Source: Strigamia acuminata | Taxonomy: Eukaryota > Arthropoda > Chilopoda > Geophilomorpha > Linotaeniidae | Direction: 5' to 3' | Assembly: GCA_949358305.1 (NCBI GenBank) | Contig: OX442319.1 | Location: forward strand, 9,426,001 to 9,486,000 | Length of the DNA stretch: 60,000 nt | In this document: in pieces, positions 49,926 to 60,000 of the stretch | Position numbering within the stretch: the stretch's first letter is position 1 | Layout: each line of letters opens with the position of its first letter | The notes under the pieces: generated by a model | The model's input: only the letters and a program-made list of their open reading frames with translations | Databases searched by the model: none | What the model was told of the DNA's origin: nothing | Translations under genes and position numbers: made by a program

Positions 49926-51284
49926 TTAACCAGTGTGCTTGAGTAAATGTTTTTTCAAAGCATTGTTTTGCCTACAACAATAAGCACAAAGATGGCACTT
50001 GAATCGATTATCAGTAGTATGAGTTGCAATATGTCTTTTTAAATTTGCCTTTATGATACTGGAATAGTGACATAAATGACACTTGAATGGGTTTTCACCT
50101 GTATGAGTTGCAATATGATTTTTTAAATTCCCACTTGTAATACTGGAATAATCACACAAATGACACTTGAATGGTTTTTCACCTGTATGGGTTGCAATAT
50201 GGGTTTTTAAATTTCTACTTTGATTACAGGAATAATCACATAAATGACACTTGAATGGTTTTTCACCTGTATGAGTTACAATATGACATTTTAAATGTTC
50301 ACTTCTAAAGGAGGAATAATCACATAAATGACACTTGAATCGTTTTTCACCCGTGTGAGTTGCAATATGGTTTTTTAAATTCCCACTTGTAATACTGGAA
50401 AAATCACATAAATGACACTTGAATGGTTTTTCACCCGTATGAGTTGCAATATGACATCTCAATTGTCCACTTTCAATACAGGAATAAACACATAGATGAC
50501 ACTTGAATCGTTTTTCACCTGTATGAGTTGCAATATGGTTTTTTAAAGTCCAACTTCTAATACAGGAATAAGTACATAGATGGCACTTGAATGGTTTTTC
50601 ACCTGTATGAGTTGCAACATGACGTTTTAAATGTGCACTTTGAATACAGGAATAAGCACAAAGATGGCACTTGAGTGGTTTTTCACCCGTGTGAGTTGCA
50701 ATATGTTTTCTTAAATCCGCTCTTGTAATACTGGAAAAATCACATAAATGACACTTGAATGGTTTTTCACCCGTATGAGTTGCAAAATGTTTTTTTAAAC
50801 TCCCACTTGTAATACTGGAATAATCACATAAACGACACTTGAATGGTTTTTCACCCGTATGAGTTGCAATATGGCTTTTTAAACTCCCACTTGTAATACA
50901 GGAATAAGCACAAAGATGGCACTTGTATGGTCTTTCCCCTGTGTGAGTCCGCATATGGACAACTAATTGTTGTTTAAGCCTAAAAAAAAACGAACACACT
51001 TGGCATTTGAAGGGTTTTTCACTAGTATGAGTTGCAATATGGGTTTTTAAACTCCCACTTGTAATACAGGAATAAGCACATAGATGGCACTTGAATTGCT
51101 TTTCACCTGTATGAGTTCGCATATGAACAACTAATTGATGTTTAAGCCTAAAAGAAAGTGAACACACTTGGCATTTGAAGGGTTTTTCACCAGTATGTAT
51201 AAGCATGTGATGCTTCAAAGAATAATAATCTCGACACGAACAATCACACAGATTGCAACTGTAACGCTCTTGTTTCCTCTTCAT
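49926..51284 (-). CDS. Poly-C2H2 zinc-finger protein, copy B, 16 fingers, 452 aa
   Basis: Sixteen tandem C2H2 fingers with TGEKPFKC-type linkers run from CNLCDCSC to CHLCAYCC...HLLKHTG. The start chosen is the ATG at 51284 (MKRKQERYSC), matching copy A; the frame is open to a GTG at 51356. The ends are nearly the same as in copy A, while the middle has six more fingers. Fingers of the types CHLCAYSCITSGSLK and CHLCDYSSITSGNLK occur several times, so the gain came from repeated internal duplication. One linker is altered (HTSEKPFKC) and the last but one reads HTTDNRFKC. It is a likely nuclear DNA-binding protein of unknown target with no other domain. Confidence 0.9.
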   Translation of the reverse strand: MKRKQERYSCNLCDCSCRDYYSLKHHMLIHTGEKPFKCQVCSLSFRLKHQLVVHMRTHTGEKQFKCHLCAYSCITSGSLKTHIATHTSEKPFKCQVCSFFFRLKQQLVVHMRTHTGERPYKCHLCAYSCITSGSLKSHIATHTGEKPFKCRLCDYSSITSGSLKKHFATHTGEKPFKCHLCDFSSITRADLRKHIATHTGEKPLKCHLCAYSCIQSAHLKRHVATHTGEKPFKCHLCTYSCIRSWTLKNHIATHTGEKRFKCHLCVYSCIESGQLRCHIATHTGEKPFKCHLCDFSSITSGNLKNHIATHTGEKRFKCHLCDYSSFRSEHLKCHIVTHTGEKPFKCHLCDYSCNQSRNLKTHIATHTGEKPFKCHLCDYSSITSGNLKNHIATHTGENPFKCHLCHYSSIIKANLKRHIATHTTDNRFKCHLCAYCCRQNNALKKHLLKHTG

Positions 51285-52087
51285 TTTGACTATTAACGAG
51301 ACTCCAAGCTCCGTGTATAAAACGTTTGCTTCGTAAACTGGCAGATAGGATATCACTCAATCACATCGGAAATAAACATTCTGAAATTAAAAGAATTCAA
51401 ATATTATTGGTTCATTTTACCATCAAGGCATCAAGTAGTCAAGTGAAAAAAATGCACTTTTCCCCCATATCCCTAGTAATACCAAGCAAAAACAAACTCC
51501 CTCCTGCATCCAACTCCCGGGTATGTTTTCTAAACATTTATAAAAATGATTTCTTCTCTGTGAGGTAGATAGGTATCCAGGCGGATATCCCAGAGGCTTC
51601 AGCTATCCCCATTTCTCATAAAAGAAAATATTTAAGTTGTTTAATTATTTTTATGCTGTGTTCAGTATTTTATAAGACTAATAAATTGTTATTTTCTTCA
51701 AGTTGTTGGATTGTTGTTAATGTAATAATGTTGCGTGTATCGCTATGTCGCGCCAACCAATAACGTGAGTATGGATAGCGCGGCCCGACTATGTCGCCAC
51801 ACGATATCAAAGATTTAGAGATTGCACGTCTCGTGATGAGGAACGATTGAAAAGCTCTGGAGAAAATGGACGACTGTACAGGCCATGAAACGACTTGCCA
51901 CCTCGAATGACACAATACATGTACAGTATGGAGAAGTGAATGAATTATTGATGACTCCAACACTGACATTTGACTTAAGAAACACAATCGCTTGCCATTA
52001 AATAAAATGCCAACCGTTTAAAGTTTTAAACTAAAGCCACATAAACCCGGAAATTTCCGTTTTTATCTTTGGCTTATGTTTATCTCT

Positions 52088-52169
52088 AGTGTGAGTTGCT
52101 AAATTTTTTTTAAAAAATGTTTTCTGAATGCAGAAATAAGGACAAAAATGGCAGTTAAATGATTTTTAT
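52088..52169 (-). pseudogene. Decayed C2H2 finger, copy B remnant 1
   Basis: Near-identical to 44900-44979, with the same His-to-Asn loss, so the decay happened before the duplication. Confidence 0.6.
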
Positions 52170-52957
52170 AGTTAAGTAGTACTACTTGGGATCCTTGGAT
52201 GAACTTGTGGAACTGATAGATTAAGCAAACTATTAAAAAGAAAACAAATTTACAAAATTGATTGACCAAAAATTCATTTTCAATTCAATTTTTAGGTATT
52301 AGGTATAAATAATATTGCTGTGAAAATAGTCACGTGAAAAAATGTAATTTCCTGCCATTTTCCTAACAACAGTAACAAAAATAGTAAAATAAAAAAAAAA
52401 ACCGTTTTTTTTTGGAAAAAGGCTTTTATGCTGTATCCCTGCGAAATTGGAATCCAGACTAAAAATTTGGCAAATAACATCGTTTTTTAATTCAGATCAA
52501 AAAATAATTGGCACTCTTTGAAAGAGCGGCAAATTGTACACTTGAAACATTATAAAACCATTTTAATCCGTCAATTTTCAAATTTGTAGTTTTTTCATGG
52601 TTTTTTCCAAATTGTCCACCACATTTACCATGCTCTCGCCGACTACGATCGTAAAGAAAAGTATTTTCTTTTTTACTGAATCGAAAAAAGAAATACATAG
52701 GCGTGTGTAGAATGCAATTTCCAAACGAATGAGCCCGGTTTCAGAATCTATAAATTCTTTTTTAGTACCGAAAACATCAAAATTCGTATCGGGCAAACAT
52801 TTTGGCAACCATTAAAGGACACGGGTTCCGCCAGGTCACAGATTAGAAGAAGGCAAAATAAAACTCACTTTACCCCCAACCCGATCATTTTTTTATCCCA
52901 CGCAAAAATAAATCTAATTCATGAAAATGATTCTACGCTTGACTTTTTCTTTAAATA

Positions 52958-53080
52958 TCACTTCAAAGGCTTTTCTCCAGAATGAGTTGCAAAATATTTT
53001 TTTAATACCTTTTCTGAGCGTAGAAATAGGGACAAAGATGGCGCTTCAACGCTTGTTCTTCCGTATGAATTGTTAAAGGA
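52958..53080 (-). pseudogene. Decayed C2H2 finger, copy B remnant 2
   Basis: Near-identical to 45750-45870, with the same broken linker and stop. Confidence 0.55.
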
Positions 53081-53490
53081 CACCGCGGATCCTTGGACAG
53101 GCTTGTGGAACTGATAGATCTAGCAAACTATAATAAAAAAAAACCTTAAAAAGTAATTTTTAAAAATACAAACTTCAGTAACGTTATACCTTACCTCAAT
53201 TGTTGCAAAAAGACCAAATGATTTTTGTCAACTGCAAAAGCGCGAGGTGAGTCGTGGCTTCGTTCCACCAATTGAACAACCAATGGAGGGGGTCGAGGGA
53301 AGGGCATTGTGATGACGACCTTGGGAACACAGAAGATGGTATTTTGCAATGACCCAATTTTTATAGTAAACGATGTCGAAATAAAATCAACTTAATATAT
53401 TTAATCCATCTTTTTTCTTTAATTTGTGGTGATCTCAAAATATTTCACCAACTTAGAAGATAAAATTAATTGTCTTCTAATTAATTTGAC

Positions 53491-54386
53491 TGTGGCACAC
53501 GCCAAGTCAGATCATGTGACCGAGGGGAGAAATCCTCTCTAGGCACATATCACCCCAGGTTGTCCGGGGTGAAAACGGTTATTAGCCGTTATGGTGCAAT
53601 ATGGTGTAATAACCACTAGTTGCACCCATTTGAGCTAAGTGCGCAGGTTTTCTGCGCAATACTGAAGCGTGCTGGGCTCGCGTCTTGGCTCAAATCGGGA
53701 CTCTGAAAAATACAACAACAACCTCAACATCACTGCGATATTTGCTCCGACAATACGTATTGATAGAGGACCGTTGTAACTCAGTTTCGCCTGCTATCTT
53801 TGTGTATCAAACGCACAAAGCCAGCAATTCAGCTTGAATTAGCCGTCGCTAATTCCAGCTATCGAGAAGTAGAAGTTTCCTGATCCAAGTGAACCATCGC
53901 CATCGTTGCCGCGCGAACGGCAACCATCGCCATCGTACCTGGACCAGACGCCTACAGCCGTCAACCACCGCCGCCGAGCCGTCGCACGAGCCGTAGAAGG
54001 AGCCCACGAGAACCATCGTCTTCGACCATCGTTCGTGAGTTCAGAGAACGAAGACAATTCGCCTTCGCCTAACAACTGTGTGTTGTTTAAGCGCCATTTT
54101 AGCGCTTTGTAGCTTGCAACAGTCGTTGCAAGCCCTTCCATTGTTCCCGCTCATTTATTCTTGCGACTTGTCGCATTCTGTGATATTCATAATCATTTTT
54201 AATATATATTGTAATTTAAAGAATAAATATTTGTGTGATTTTTATTACCATATTAAATTGTGCCTTTATTTCCATAAACTTAACCCTAGACAAGTTTCGG
54301 CCGCGATATAAGTCTTGTTAAGCATTCACCTGCGGTTTCTGCTTAATTTATTAGAAATTAAGTAGATAAAAACCCGGATCGCAGCA
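53491..54386 (+). repeat. 5' LTR of G3, 896 bp
   Basis: The start TGTGGCAC is inferred from the junction with duplicated host DNA, and the end ...GCAGCA from the primer site two bases on. Two perfect hairpins lie near the start: CACCCC/GGGGTG (53551-53571) and AACGG/CCGTT (53574-53590). An AATAAA near 54222 may be the polyadenylation signal. The other LTR is outside the window, so the borders are not proven. Confidence 0.75.
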
Positions 54387-54388
54387 CG

Positions 54389-54406
54389 TGGGGGCCCGTC
54401 CGGGAT
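54389..54406 (+). other. Primer binding site of G3 (tRNA-Pro type)
   Basis: TGGGGGCCCGTCCGGGAT differs at one position from the tRNA-Pro primer site well known from murine leukaemia virus. Eighteen matched positions make the assignment strong, though the host tRNA-Pro is not in view. Confidence 0.85.
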
Positions 54407-54497
54407 AGTCATTGTATAACTTTGTTAGTTAAAATTTACCCGCCATTTTTATCTTGCTTATCTTTCTTCTCTATCCTTTCTAAATCCTCATTGAAAA

Positions 54498-57400
54498 ATG
54501 GCGACTCCTTCAGAGAAGAGACCGAGAGGAAGGCCGGCGAAGAGACGAGTGGCGATCGATCTACCAGTCGTGGATCAAGAAGTGACTGAGTCACAAGAAT
54601 TGTTTGAAGCCATGGATCAAACAGCTAACTGTAACTCGGCACAGTTAATCGTGAATGAATTCACGCAAGCGTTGGAGCGACAACAGCCATCCCCGCCAAG
54701 CGGCCAGTTGGACTTAAACAATCCAACTGGAAGTGGCCGTTCCAAGTCGCAAAACGATGATTTGAATTTACGAATTCAATCATCAAGTGCGGAGCACTCG
54801 CTGAATTCATCACCAGTTCAAGGTGCAGCACATCAAGATTCTGAGAATTCCAATATGGAAGTTTCTCATTCTCCCGTGCGTGTCACCATGATGGACGCAC
54901 TCCGTGAGCAAGCTAGGCTCGAGGGAGTAAAAGTCACTAGCGAAATGACTGTGGAACAAATCCACAAAGCTATGGTTCGCAAACAAAGCCAAAAAGACGT
55001 TGAAATCGTCAGAACAAGCTTGCAAGCAGAGTTCGAGCGAATGCATGCAGAAATGCATCAGCAAAATGCCGAACTAAAACAACAACGTGCGAATGATCAT
55101 GTTAAGTTGTTACAATTAGAGCAGGAAAAAGCTTCCTGGCTAATTACTGACGAAGAGCAACAACAAAGGCTCGAGCAACTAAATCAAGCACAAAAAGATT
55201 TAGAGATTGCTAATGAAAATTTGAGATTGGCCAACGCAAATTTGCGAGAAGCCAACACAAATTTAATGACTGCCGAACTAACCGCCCCAGTTCGAGCGAG
55301 GGAAGAAATTCCCTCCACTTCTCGAAATTACGAGAATTATGCTGCAGAACAAGCAGCAAGAGCTAAGAGATTAGCACAACGAGAAAACGAAGTATTTCTC
55401 GCTCGACAGCAGTCAGTAATTGATGCTGGTCAAGCCGCCAAAAGTCAAAGTACTGCAGAGCAGTTATTACGTGCCGACTTAGCTGCGCAAGCTCGTGAAA
55501 ACGAAATTCTTCGCGCAGATCTATTGACGGTACAAGAAAACTTTGCAGTAGTCGTGCAAAAAGTGCAAGACGTTTGCGGCGAAGATAATTTTGCAAAGCC
55601 AGCCCCAGTTTTGCAAAAAGGTGCTTCCAAATCACCTGAGTTGATTGATTTAACATCAGCTAAACCAAAAGTCAGTCGACAATCAAGCTGGACTGACAGT
55701 GATGACTCACGCAGTAGTCGTGGAAGCCGTAATAGTCATCACAGTCGCAAAAAGCGAAAGCGACAACCAGACCCGACCGAATATCATTCCCCAAAAGTTC
55801 CACAAGATTCGGATCGATTCTTTAGCAATAGTGACCGATTAATCGGATTGCTAGAGAGAAAGAATAAAGAACGTGAGAAACCACACGATCGTGGACGGTC
55901 ACACGATAATCCGCGAGAAGGTTCACCAAAACGAGATTGTCATAACGACATCCGTGATGGACCGAGATACCGTGGAAATCCACCAGGTGGTGACCCACCA
56001 GGTGGAGACAGTTCAGACGGACATGGAGGTGGCCACTCACGTGACCACAATTCGAATGGCAATCGAAATGGAAGGGGACCACCAAATGGAGACCGTCGTC
56101 CGCCAGATGGCGACGATCCTCCGGACCCTGATCCGCCGCCAAATCCGAATCATGAATCTGCGTCAGATACAGATTCCTCACGTCCCAGTGTGAGAGGGCG
56201 ATCTCGTCACAGAACACGTAGTAGAACTCAAAGACCCGATTTCTACACGAAAGATGAGATTGACCAGTTGTTGAGGCAAAATGCTCAACAACAGCGAAAA
56301 AGCAGAAGGGATAAAATTATTTTGCAAAAAATAAGTGAATTTACTTCTGATAAATGGACTCATCAAACAACCGATGAAAAGTTCATTAGATGGGATCGAG
56401 TTATCCCACATGCCTATAATGGAAGTTGGCAAGCAGGGTCAAACCTCTTGCTGGAAATATTCGAACTAGGCAAGGTTCACAGTTTTAGCTGTGAAGGTGC
56501 ATTGGCCCATCTAGTACCAAGAATACTAGTTGGCGGTGTCAAGGAGTGGTTTCGCAGGAAAGACTTCACGAAGTGGGATGACTTCGTTAAACAATTTATG
56601 TTTAAATTTGGTGAATCGAGCGAAGACATCAAGACGCTCTGGAGATGTCTTAAGCAACGAAAAGGCGAAAGCTTACATTCGTACATGCTAAGAGCAGAGA
56701 ATCTGCTTGGCAGAATGCCACACGCTGTTACTGATGCAACAGCTGATGATCAGTTTAGAGCTGGTCTCACAGAATATAGTAAAAATATTCTGATGATGTC
56801 GGACGCTCCCGACCCGGGGAAATTCTCCGAGTTAAATGAGTTCATGGAGGTCAATCAATTGCGCATTGACGAAAAGTACAAAGCCTACCTTACAGAGGCC
56901 GAAAGGTCAGCGTACTTAAAGCGAGAGAAAAGACTCGCTGAGCAAAACAATGAAACCTTTAATGGTTTGAAATTGTTGCAGCCACCTAGTTACGAAGACT
57001 TTCTAGACGAGGTGGAAGGGAAGAGTTCGAAAAAAGAATCTTCCAAAAAGGACGTCAAAAATCCTCATTCAGTTCCTAAGTTACACGCAAATATAACTGG
57101 AGCTGAAACTCCGTCGTCTGAAGCTGAAGAAGCTGAAGAGGAGGAGGAAGCAGGAGATGAGACGTTGGCTTTATTGGCCAAAGCAGCGGCGTTGTTAGCG
57201 AAAAATAACCCCGTTGCAGGCAAATGGAAGCCAAAAATGAAATCAAAAAATGTTTCATTTGACGCATCAAAGGTGAATACCGAAAGGAATTCAAAGTCAC
57301 CTGCGGTGTCGCCAGAGCGCCGGTCTGACGCTCGTTCTCGTTCTGCCTCACCAGCAGCAACGAAAAAGAAATCGCCTGCCACTGATCCATGCAATTTATG

Positions 57401-57521
57401 CAAAAAATTAGGGCATTGGCAAAAAGACTGCCCATCCTCTAAAAAGGACAAACCAGTGTCAACAGCTGAGTTTGAAAAAGCAGTCAAGATCATAACTGAC
57501 ATGTTTCGAAAAAACTTGTAG
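54498..57521 (+). CDS. gag: G3 Gag, 1007 aa, with N-terminal AT-hook and CCHC knuckle
   Basis: The ATG lies 91 bp after the primer site. Residues about 8-17 (RPRGRPAKRR) form an AT-hook. A long Gln/Glu/Ala-rich helical stretch at about 150-360 should be a coiled coil. Next come Ser/Arg and Gly/Asp/Pro-rich, likely disordered stretches (about 395-590), then a capsid-like region at about 640-790 (GGVKEWFRRKDFTKWDDFVKQF, shortened here to its start GGVKEWF; KQRKGESLHSYMLRAENLL at its end). An acidic linker follows, then a single zinc knuckle CNLCKKLGHWQKDC near residue 960. The size is about twice that of common gypsy Gags, owing to the coiled coil and disordered parts. The frame ends four bases past the slippery heptamer. 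Confidence 0.9.
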   Translation: MATPSEKRPRGRPAKRRVAIDLPVVDQEVTESQELFEAMDQTANCNSAQLIVNEFTQALERQQPSPPSGQLDLNNPTGSGRSKSQNDDLNLRIQSSSAEHSLNSSPVQGAAHQDSENSNMEVSHSPVRVTMMDALREQARLEGVKVTSEMTVEQIHKAMVRKQSQKDVEIVRTSLQAEFERMHAEMHQQNAELKQQRANDHVKLLQLEQEKASWLITDEEQQQRLEQLNQAQKDLEIANENLRLANANLREANTNLMTAELTAPVRAREEIPSTSRNYENYAAEQAARAKRLAQRENEVFLARQQSVIDAGQAAKSQSTAEQLLRADLAAQARENEILRADLLTVQENFAVVVQKVQDVCGEDNFAKPAPVLQKGASKSPELIDLTSAKPKVSRQSSWTDSDDSRSSRGSRNSHHSRKKRKRQPDPTEYHSPKVPQDSDRFFSNSDRLIGLLERKNKEREKPHDRGRSHDNPREGSPKRDCHNDIRDGPRYRGNPPGGDPPGGDSSDGHGGGHSRDHNSNGNRNGRGPPNGDRRPPDGDDPPDPDPPPNPNHESASDTDSSRPSVRGRSRHRTRSRTQRPDFYTKDEIDQLLRQNAQQQRKSRRDKIILQKISEFTSDKWTHQTTDEKFIRWDRVIPHAYNGSWQAGSNLLLEIFELGKVHSFSCEGALAHLVPRILVGGVKEWFRRKDFTKWDDFVKQFMFKFGESSEDIKTLWRCLKQRKGESLHSYMLRAENLLGRMPHAVTDATADDQFRAGLTEYSKNILMMSDAPDPGKFSELNEFMEVNQLRIDEKYKAYLTEAERSAYLKREKRLAEQNNETFNGLKLLQPPSYEDFLDEVEGKSSKKESSKKDVKNPHSVPKLHANITGAETPSSEAEEAEEEEEAGDETLALLAKAAALLAKNNPVAGKWKPKMKSKNVSFDASKVNTERNSKSPAVSPERRSDARSRSASPAATKKKSPATDPCNLCKKLGHWQKDCPSSKKDKPVSTAEFEKAVKIITDMFRKNL

Positions 57522-57555
57522 ACGCAGATCCATCAGGTCTAGTGGACGCTGCGTC
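57509..57555 (+). promoter_or_regulatory. G3 gag-pol -1 ribosomal frameshift signal
   Basis: AAAAAAC (57509-57515) sits in the gag frame as A AAA AAC. A 5-nt spacer (TTGTA) follows, then GACGCAG (57521-57527), which pairs perfectly with CTGCGTC (57549-57555), a 7-bp stem with a 21-nt loop. The gag stop TAG (57519-57521) overlaps the spacer and stem. The -1 frame from here is open to the window end and encodes pol. Confidence 0.92.
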
Positions 57556-60000
57556 ACCTCCGAAATCGGAATCAGAGAATGAAAATCTGAAGATAATGGA
57601 AGATGTTGGAGGAGTTATTGATGAATTAATTCGTCAAACAGAACTAAAAGAAAAAGAATCTCTTGAGTTAAAAAAGGAGATTGTCGGCAAAACTCCGACT
57701 GAAGAAGACACTTCCAATATTCAAGATAAAGTCGAAATTAAAGATGATAGACCAAGCTCAGTTCCAGAGACACCTGGAATTGAGGAGTGCATTAAGTTAT
57801 TTGCAGCTACAACTCTTGATACCAATGAGTTATTAGATGAATTACCTTTGGAGCCTCCAATTACAATTCATCATAAATTGCGCAAGTTTGAGTGCAAACT
57901 GGCTGGAATACCAAACAGCCAAGACCTTCCGACGTTAAAGTTAGAAACGTTAAAAGGTGTAATAACTGGAATGTTGGACTCAGGAGCAAATAAAAGCTTC
58001 CTAGCCACCTCAGTTATTAATCAATTAGGTCTAGAAAAATATCTACGACCTATCGGACCTGGTGTCAGAGTTACGACGGCAAGTGAAGAAGTCACTCCAG
58101 ATGGAACCATCCATCTTTCATTTCGATGGACACATGGCACGTTACGTCATCCGTTCATCGTAATACCAAATAAGTATCCAATGGTACTATTGGGTTGTGA
58201 TTTTATGAATAAATTAAAAATCCAACCTAATCCACAGACGATGTCTTGGAATTTCACGCAACCTGTGGATGCAGATTTACCCTACATTCCACAAGCGTTG
58301 CTGGAACGTTATTTGGAGAAAGTGGAGGAACCCGATTCCTCATTTGTGACCTTTGCAAAAGCTTACGCTGCAAGTGTAACTCAAGGCAAAATTGATGAAG
58401 AGAATTTCATCCAAAAGTTAGTCGAAGAAGCTAACTTAAATTTGGAGCAATCCAAATTATTAGAAAAGATGTTATCCAAACATAAAAGGATTATTTCTAA
58501 AGATCCAGGTAAAACACACCTGGTTAAGCACAAAATTGAGCTTGACACGGAGAAACCCATCCGTGTCCCCTTTAAGAGCATAAACCCTCAAAAAAGGGAA
58601 ATAATCAGACAACTTTGTCAAGACATGATTGACAAAGGCGTAGTCGTCAAAGCTGAAGGCGATTACGGAATGCGGCCAGTCCTAGTCATGCGACCAGGAA
58701 ACGACCCACGCTTGTGCATTGATTTTCGCCCCATCAATACACATACTAAGTACAACCCACCTCAAATGCCAACAATTGAGGAAATTCTACGAGAAATCGG
58801 AGAATTCGAGTGGGTCAGTACTATAGATCTGACCAAGGGATATTGGCAGATAGAATTGCGACCTGAAGACAGAGAAAAAACTGCCTTCTGGAGCCCAATG
58901 GGAAGACTAATGTTTTTAGTCATGCCTTTCGGATTAGTAAACGCACCAACTACCTTCCAAGAATTGATGGAAAAAGTTTTGGGTGACGTTTACAGAAAAT
59001 TTGCATGGGCATATTTGGATGACATAATTGTTGTATCCAAATCGTTCGAAGAACACATTAAACATTTAGATATAGTGTTTAAAAAATTGGCAGAAGCTAA
59101 TTTACATGCGCACCCTGGCAAGACGCATCTCTGTAGAAAGGAATTAATTTTTCTAGGCTACAAAGTAGGAGTAGAAGGACTTGCAGTAGACCCTAAAAAA
59201 GTCGCTGCAATTACGCAATTTCCGGCTCCTACCAATCTTAAGGAATTACAAAGATTTCTAGGCATGGTGAATTTCTTTCACCGCCTAATCAAGAATTTGG
59301 CCACAGTGGCAGAGCCACTAAGGCCTCTCTTGAAGAAAGATGCGGAGTTCGATTGGGAACTGCATCATCAGGCAGCATTCGACGCAATAAAAGACTTGCT
59401 TACGAATGCTGAAACAATGAAGATGCCTGACTTGTACATGCCATTTATTGTTCATACTGACGCCAGTAAACAAGGGTTGGGTGCAGCCCTTACACAAAAG
59501 AAAATTGTGGATGGCCAAGAAGTCGAAATGCCATGCGTGTATGCAAGCAGAAGCTTGCAGCCCGCAGAAAAAAATTATACTGTGACAGAATTAGAATGTC
59601 TCGCAGTAGTATGGGGATTGCGCAAATTTCGCCCATACTTAGAGTACACTACATTCACTGTACAAACGGATCACCAAGCGCTTAAGTGGTTGATGTCGTT
59701 ATCTGACCCGTCGGGCAGATTAGCTCGTTGGCAAATGGAGCTGATGGCGTATTCGTTCGAAATACAGTACGTCAAAGGTCCGCTGAATGTAATAGCAGAC
59801 GCATTGTCACGTGCACCTGTCAGCGCACCTGACGAACCAGAAGACGATGGCGATAATGATGATTTATTATCATATTGCCCATCTCCTTGCCGAAGTTGGC
59901 AAATGGGAAAATTGAATGAATTACCCAAGTCAATAATAGTTAATGAAGACGATCAAGCATTAATTAATTTTTGTATTAAAATGCATGATCCGTCAGGAAC
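57512..60000 (+). CDS. pol: G3 Pol, partial (protease, RT, RNase H), continues past window
   Basis: Entered by -1 frameshift and open to 60000 without a stop. An acidic Glu/Lys-rich spacer of about 140 residues comes first. The aspartic protease has MLDSGANKSF (about 57971) and the flap-to-end motif VLLGCDFM (about 58187). Reverse transcriptase shows the motifs RLCIDFRPIN (about 58712), STIDLTKGYWQI (about 58820), MPFGLVNAP (about 58923) and the catalytic YLDD (59012-59023). RNase H has HTDASKQGLGAAL (about 59454) and TELECLAVVW, and the region ends with the ADALSRAP motif (about 59800). Integrase should follow outside the window. All catalytic residues in view are present. Confidence 0.92.

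Larger units (their letters stand above)
46330..53430. repeat. Segmental duplication, copy B
   Basis: This is the second copy of the block at 39330-46240. It differs in carrying the 572-bp MITE inside the RBR gene, lacking the TTAA MITE, and having 16 rather than 10 zinc fingers. The G3 retrotransposon lies 60 bp past its right end. Confidence 0.9.
51357..53490. other. Region upstream of zinc-finger B up to G3
   Basis: Counterpart of 43737-46330 without the TTAA MITE. It contains two decayed finger remnants and otherwise AT-rich non-coding DNA. Confidence 0.5.
53491..60000 (+). mobile_element. Ty3/gypsy LTR retrotransposon G3, 5' part (runs off window)
   Basis: The 5' LTR, primer site, gag, frameshift signal and pol down to RNase H are in the window; integrase and 3' LTR are not. 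RT directly followed by RNase H and the RT sequence type (AYLDDIIVVSKS) place it in Ty3/gypsy. It differs from G1 in LTR, Gag and primer site. Both frames are open, so it may be intact. Confidence 0.93.

Overview
This window is from a eukaryotic nuclear genome, almost certainly an invertebrate. Genes are split by short GT-AG introns, polyadenylation signals are AATAAA, non-coding DNA is AT-rich, and LTR retrotransposons fill close to half of the 60 kb. A Methuselah-type GPCR, an extracellular DUF7042-7045-type cysteine-rich protein, a divergent actin and poly-C2H2 zinc-finger genes together suggest an arthropod or close ecdysozoan relative. The species cannot be fixed from sequence alone.

Layout. 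(1) 1-12428: a nearly complete Ty3/gypsy element (here G1) on the minus strand, with Gag, Gag-Pol by -1 frameshift, and an extra 954-aa ORF after pol. Its 3' LTR is cut by the window edge; the 352 bp that can be compared with the 5' LTR look identical. (2) 12429-13897: host sequence with decayed F-box/LRR exons. (3) 13898-25312: a Ty1/copia element (C2, 215-bp LTRs, TSD AGAAA) with a second complete copia element (C1, 299-bp LTRs, TSD GAAAG) nested in its gag. Both LTR pairs look identical. (4) 25313-39300: a block of host genes. These are a 10-exon secreted or GPI-type DUF7042-family gene (minus), a divergent actin (plus) head-to-head with it, an intronless FCP1-like CTD phosphatase (minus) converging tail-to-tail on the actin gene, and a three-coding-exon Methuselah-like GPCR (plus). 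Introns carry 20-21-bp minisatellites. (5) 39300-53430: a tandem segmental duplication of about 7 kb per copy. Each copy holds an intronless Ariadne-type RBR ubiquitin ligase gene (plus), a poly-zinc-finger gene (minus; 10 fingers in copy A, 16 in copy B) and decayed finger remnants. Both RBR copies are damaged: A by a 1-bp frameshift in RING1, B by a 572-bp MITE after RING2. A 479-bp TTAA-flanked MITE sits in copy A only. (6) 53491-60000: the 5' part of a second Ty3/gypsy element (G3) with an LTR, a tRNA-Pro-like primer site, a 1007-aa Gag, a textbook -1 frameshift signal and the first half of pol; it runs off the window.

The exon structures given for the DUF7042 gene (612 aa), the GPCR (417 aa from the chosen ATG) and the actin (383 aa) were worked out by hand from splice sites, phase and family similarity. 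All three sum to whole codons. The strongest leads are the env-position ORF of G1 with a DnaJ-like CxxCxGxG cysteine cluster, the two complete frameshift signals, the filled/empty-site proof for two MITEs, and the mutually broken RBR paralogues.
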